Origin: Epiperipatus broadwayi
Taxonomy: Eukaryota; Onychophora; Udeonychophora; Euonychophora; Peripatidae
Reading direction: 5' to 3'
DNA: 64,000 nt
NCBI GenBank assembly: GCA_028023455.1
Contig: JAQFVV010000230.1
Span: 994,001 to 1,058,000, forward strand
Of the stretch, positions 58,986 through 64,000 are shown piece by piece; position 1 is the stretch's first letter, and every line of letters begins with the position of its first letter. The position numbers and the translations under genes were made by a program. The notes beneath the pieces were generated by a model. It did no database searches. It was not told the DNA's origin and saw nothing but the letters and a program-made list of their open reading frames with translations.

Positions 58986-61708
58986 TAGTAAATTGAAAAT
59001 TTTTACATGACATTAATATATAGAAAGAAATTAATGGATGTAAAGTGAATATAAAAATATCTCCACACTGTCAAACTAAATACTTTAGATTGGTCCATAT
59101 AACTGAATTTAGGTACAAAAGATAAGATGGCCACTTTTACATTTTTCAAAAGTCTCTATCTTGTGTTTGGGTTTGAGAGTATCCTCACTACTCAACATGA
59201 TATTGTTGAGCTATTATAACAACACTCCAGAAGATGTGCTTAAGAAATAAATCTCTTCTGTTTAAATTAAATCTCTAGATTATAAATTTTAGTGACATCA
59301 TTTTAAAACTGTAGACATCTGTAAACATAGTTCATGTAGTTGACTAGAATGAAGCTAGATGTCACATCGATTTAACACAAATTCATGAAGAAATTGTAAC
59401 TATCTTTGTAAATTAATAACGGAAATTATTTATTGCTTAGCTTTGGTAAAAGCTTTATATTTATGATAAATACTTTTTTTTTTTCAAAAAATACTTTTTT
59501 TTTGACATGACATCTTTGTGTGGGTTTTTATCTTCCTTTTTCATTTTTTTCCTAGAGAAAAGCTTTTTAACTTATCTCTTCTTTTAACAGCATTTATTTT
59601 GCCACACTTTTTATATAAGGTGTAATTAATGTTGCAAATCAGGTTTACCTTAGTCTTGCATGCTAGTAATTAAGATATTGTCCTTCGTGTGTGATAATGG
59701 TTGATATTAGTAAGTAGTTTATTTTTAACGGTAAAAGTGATAAAATCAAGAGCTATATATTTCTGGATTGATTCTAAGCTGAGGAAATTTTAAAAATATC
59801 CCACTAATTACTTTAATAGGTTTGTAGTGTCCATCCTCTTACATTGGTTCTAATATACCATTTGACCTCTTGAGTTCGCACCACATTGCATTGGAATATG
59901 CATTCTAATTATTTCACTTCTTTTATCATTGCAATTAATAATCACATGACTTTTATTTTAATTAGACAGTGGTGACCTCTATCTTTACTCAAGCTTCATG
60001 TATTTTCTCTTGTAGCATTTATCATAAAAAATAAAATAATTAAACTTGTTTAGAGCTAGTAGCAGGCTCTTTATATATTACATATTGGTAATACAAGCTA
60101 TATAGGTCATGTGATATATGACTGATTTTTACAATCAATTTATGTAAGCATAGATTTAATGAGCATTATCAATGCCAACATGATTGTTTTTGGCTAACCA
60201 TACTTTCTTCAAGTAAACAAATGTATGACTTTCTTTCAATGGTCATTTTCATTATGTATATGTAATCATTGATTTAATAAAATATTGCTAAATAAGACTG
60301 CTTCTGGTTAATTAGTCTTTTTTAAATAGATAGATCTGTAATGTTCTTTTAATGGTCCATTCTATATCCAAGCTAATAATTTGGGTATAGATAGATGCAG
60401 TCATTGTTCAACACAAACAAAAAAAAGCAGATTCGGATGATGTTTTTTATTTAGACAGTATACCTTCTATTGGTTTAATTAGTGAAAGAGATCATATCCT
60501 ATTCATAAATTTAGGTTGTTTGTTGTAGCATCACAAATTTTCTCTCTATTGACATCAGAGTTAGAGAGAGTTAGCGAGTTCTATTATACTCCAGAGCCAT
60601 CTATTGTAAATTTAAATAATTAATGTAACCTAGATTGTAGTGCAATACACAAATATTCATGGGTGAGGGTAAAATCCAGAAACATGATGAGAAAATTTGA
60701 GTATCCATTGATTACTTAAGATTATAAAAATGATTCTTGGATAGAAAAATAAAATAAATTACTGCATATAAAGATATATTCCTATAATATATAAACTGAA
60801 CTTGTGCAAGGACTTTTCCAATTTAAAAACAAATCAGGTTCGTATTAGATTCAAGTTCTAATTTAGATATGGTTAATAAAGGTTAATTTATTTAAAGAAT
60901 AAGCTCTAAGCATAGGTGGAGCTCTAAGCGTAGGTTGATCACTTATGCTTTTAAAAGATTTACTAATGGGGAATGCTAACAATTGTATAGCACATGTATG
61001 AAAAGTATTAATTAAATAATCAATCAAAATAAGATTGAAATAAACATTTCAACCTTGTTTTGTTTGGTTATTTATTTATGTATTTGTGGCAATATTATGG
61101 ACAAATAAATTGTATTGGATATTTGATTATTATAGTAATGAAGAATACTTTACACAATATTATATATATTAATCACTATATAATTATATTTATATGAGAT
61201 ATTATCCATGTATAAATAGTCAAAATAAGAGTCATATATCACATGACTCTATCTCTTAAGCTTGTAAGTTATAAACAATGAGGATTGCCAATTCCTCTAC
61301 AAGCTTTATGATAAATGCTTAGCCAGAGCCAGCACTTAAAATATCTCTGTCAGGAACCCCTCCCCAAATTCCTGACCATGGTTTCGTGCTTTGGAACTCC
61401 TCAGTACTAATGTACTAATACTTCATCTGGATTGCACCAGTTATCAGCTGGGTAATGAATGGATTACTCAATTGTTAGCCACTATGACCTAACTGAAACA
61501 TTGATATGATAATATGAATCATATATTAATGAATATAAACCCAGATATATCATTTATATCTATAACTCATGAGAATTTTTATTTTAGCATATATGTATGT
61601 GGATATATCTACTTACATTATTTACTAAAGCAATTTAAATGCATAATTTCTATGAAGCTTCTGGTAGTGATAATAATAGTATGATCATGATGATAATAAT
61701 AATACAGA
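58986..61708. other. Intergenic, nothing firm
   Basis: AT-rich. A small direct duplication 'agctctaagcataggt' / 'agctctaagcgtaggt' is at 60903-60936. The possible partial repeat at 59160-59290 is noted above. Confidence 0.45.
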
Positions 61709-61900
61709 GAAGCAAAACTCTCCATACAGTAGCACCACTAAGTGCAAACCAGTGTAATCAATGGATGCAGGAAGGTTTGTGCACAAAATCCCTATCTAGT
61801 GCTTATTCATCCAATATCCCCAGACTAGTTTCTAGCTTGTGGCTTTTATCAGTGAGGAGCCTTGGATCTGAAAGAATGGTGATGTGATGTTTAGTGGAAT
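61709..61900 (+). repeat. Foldback-family copy, right arm deleted
   Basis: It starts 'agcaaaactctccatacagt' and keeps the interior to 'gaggagccttggatctg', then jumps to the family outer flank 'aaagaatggtgatgtgatgt'. The whole second half and right arm are therefore missing. The frame 61639-61887 is the repeat read through. Confidence 0.75.
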
Positions 61901-61910
61901 AATAATCGGA

Positions 61911-62175
<265 letters not shown>

Positions 62176-62501
62176 CATACTGGTTAAGCAAGAGGAAGTA
62201 ATAATATTAAAGGTAAGAATTTACTGGATACAAATTCTTCAAAATAGTATGAAGAACATCATTTATGGGTAAGAAGTTATTAAGACTTACATTTGATATA
62301 AATTCTATTTGTGAAGCTTATTATACACAGGAAGCAAGATTAATAGAATAGGTAAATGACTCAAAGTTTTTTTTGCTTGGTATTAGATTTTCTGTATAGT
62401 CTAATTTAGTATCTTCTATTCTTGGAATTCCTCTGCATATCAATGAAAGGCAAACAGTATTAAAACTTTTCTAGCACACTGGTACCAAAGCACATTTTAA
62501 T

Positions 62502-62900
62502 AATGGCTATGCTCCAAATTGGAATAAGCTCTTAAACAATATGAGGGATAGGTTATCTCTGGATCAGGACCTCCAGATTGTTTACAAAATTAACAGTAAT
62601 GAGTCTAACCGCAAAGCAATCTACTATGAGAAATTTCACAACTAAGCTGGGGCAGCATCAATACATGTATTCTCATGCAAAGAAAGATTCCAATGGAAAG
62701 TCATGTTTCTAGAGCATTAAATGGACCATGATTTTCATTCATGAAATATTAAAATAGTCTGTGCAGAGTGCAACAATCAGAAAACAAAATTAAAAAAAGC
62801 ATGGTTTATCACTAATAACATCCACACAATGAGCAAAAAAGATTCTTCTATAGCGTTGTCCTGGAAATGGAATATGCAAATTGCAAATTTACATATTAAC
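62502..62900 (+). pseudogene. Coding-like remnant, unrecognised
   Basis: One frame runs about 133 codons with only three stops and balanced amino-acid use, unlike the AT-rich surroundings: G-Y-A-P-N-W-N-K-L-L, D-L-Q-I-V-Y-K-I, Y-Y-E-K-F-H, F-S-C-K-E-R-F-Q-W-K, C-A-E-C-N-N-Q. The 'x-G-Y-x-P-N-W' string recalls the region after the integrase core of some transposon-derived proteins, but this is one short match. It could also belong to the LINE that follows, although I see no endonuclease motif. Confidence 0.35.
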
Positions 62901-63139
62901 TAATATTAATGTTATGTCAGTTTAGCTGATAAGTTTGAATTCTACGATTATGAATTCCCAAGTCGAAAGTATTGCTCAGTGAGTTATTAAAATTATAAAA
63001 TAAAATTTTTATCTTTTTTTGGGAAGCGAATTAACACTATTTATAGAATTACATAGATAAAGAAAAGAAGCAAAATTTGATAGAATTACAATATACAGTT
63101 ATTGTTCTTAATTAATAAAGCTTTTACTTAAAAAAAAAA

Positions 63140-63860
63140 AGGGAATAGACAAGATTGTAATAATTATTGTGGAATAAAATTATTATCCACTATAAAAAAA
63201 AAAAAAACAAAAAAAACAAAAACAAAGATGCTCTCAAAGATTTTGTCCAATAGATTGTTTTACAGTTGCCGATAAATAGTTAAAGAATCAAGAAGCATTA
63301 CGGACATGTTTTTTGCTGCCAGGCAAATGCAAGAAAAGAGTTGGAAATAAAAAAAAAAAAGATTTATATATTGTTTTTATTGATTTACTCAGAGGATGTG
63401 ATTTAATTAATTGATCAAGACTATGTCATTATTTGAAATTAGTTGATTATCCACCAAAGTTTTTTCACCTTATATAGCTGCCACGTAATAGAATGAAAGA
63501 ATTTGGAAAATCTGATGAATTTGAAATAAAAATTGGTGTTAAAGAAGATGTGTATTTATTCCAATATAATTTCCAATGGCTATCTTTGGAACTGTTTATA
63601 GGCAGTTTAATGATTCAGGAATGAAGATGTAATACAAATTTGACATCAGAATTTTTAATTTAAATCAGTTAAAAACAAAAACAAAAAATTTGTCTTATTG
63701 GTTATGCTGTTCTTGCCAATTCAAAATGCAATCTACAAAATATACTTAATATTTTGAATGCATCCTGTAGAGACTTTGATTTGATAATTAATCTTCAAAA
63801 AACTACCAAGTTCTTTACCGGCTAATGGTTGAAGAAACATCTTCTTAGATGATTATCAAC
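63140..63860 (+). pseudogene. LINE reverse transcriptase remnant, second family
   Basis: With frame changes in A-runs, the plus strand reads G-N-R-Q-D-C-N-N-Y-C-G-I-K-L-L-S, K-I-L-S-N-R-L, S-I-T-D-M-F-F-A-A-R-Q-M-Q-E-K, L-Y-I-V-F-I-D-L-L (motif A, catalytic Asp kept), P-P-K-F and K-I-G-V-K. Near 63800 it reads C-R-D-F-D-L-I-I-N-L-Q-K-T-T-K-F. This is the order of a non-LTR RT from fingers to beyond the Y/FADD box. The FADD box itself has decayed (about 63700, Y-A-V-L-A-N). Same family type as 38730-39190. Confidence 0.7.
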
Positions 63861-63916
63861 TTGAGAAAGTAAACAAATTTAAATATCACATGATCACCAT
63901 CTCACACTAGCACATA

Positions 63917-64000
63917 ATTGTTGTAAACAAAGGCAAAATTCTCCATACAGTAGTGCGACCCTGTGCCAACCAGAGTAATCAATGGATGCCAGAAGGCTTG
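63917..64000 (+). repeat. Foldback-family copy at the window edge
   Basis: 'aaaggcaaaattctcc' and 'atacagtagtgcgaccctgt', then 'gagtaatcaatggatgcc'. It shares the 'gcgaccctg' variant and upstream flank ('cacatgatcac', 'actagcacataattgtt') with the 2.8-kb hairpin. The right part is outside the window. Confidence 0.75.

Overview
The window is eukaryotic, AT-rich, gene-poor nuclear DNA from an animal, probably a mollusc and plausibly a cephalopod. The basis is large introns with GT/AG splice sites, a metazoan DAPK/STK17-type kinase, dense short remnants of non-LTR, mariner, gypsy and foldback elements, and short tRNA-like SINEs. The species assignment is inference from style and composition. No sign of a bacterial, organellar or viral genome was seen.

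Only one host gene is supported: the 3' end of a plus-strand STK17/DRAK-like serine/threonine kinase. Positions 1-4119 are intron, 4120-4299 is an internal exon (kinase subdomains IX-X), 4300-11922 is a repeat-bearing intron, and 11923-12139 is the terminal coding exon (end of the kinase domain plus C-terminal tail and stop). An AT-rich 3' UTR follows, to about 13.14 or 14.77 kb. Both exon junctions keep the reading frame (phase 2).

From about 14.8 kb to the end I see no intact host gene. The largest object is a head-to-tail pair of minus-strand non-LTR retrotransposons (19.93-26.34 kb). Each copy carries a different inactivating lesion in its reverse transcriptase. Short relatives of this family lie at 4.9-5.3 kb, 37.7 kb and 52.0-52.3 kb. 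A second LINE family appears at 38.7-39.2 kb (minus) and 63.1-63.9 kb (plus). Mariner-type pieces lie at 15.3, 16.2-16.7, 28.8-29.1 and 39.9-40.2 kb, a Ty3/gypsy integrase remnant at 33.5-33.8 kb, and a GIY-YIG nuclease remnant at 8.0-8.3 kb.

Two foldback (inverted-repeat) families recur. One has termini around 'ggcaaaactctccatacag' (2.8, 26.9-27.6, 32.6, 34.3, 40.6, 44.6-45.2, 61.7 and 63.9 kb). The other has tRNA B-box-like ends (51.0 and 55.1 kb, with fragments at 0, 8.5, 8.9 and 52.3 kb). Two larger elements with terminal inverted repeats are adjacent at 47.06-47.80 and 48.15-49.02 kb. Three short tRNA-like SINEs (31.4, 40.35 and 56.5 kb), long triplet microsatellites (39.3 and 61.9 kb), a GATA/GA tract (41.3 kb) and several short tandem arrays complete the picture. 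Apart from the kinase gene, nothing here forms a pathway; the rest is a mobile-element landscape with a few unexplained coding-like stretches (57.3 and 62.5 kb).
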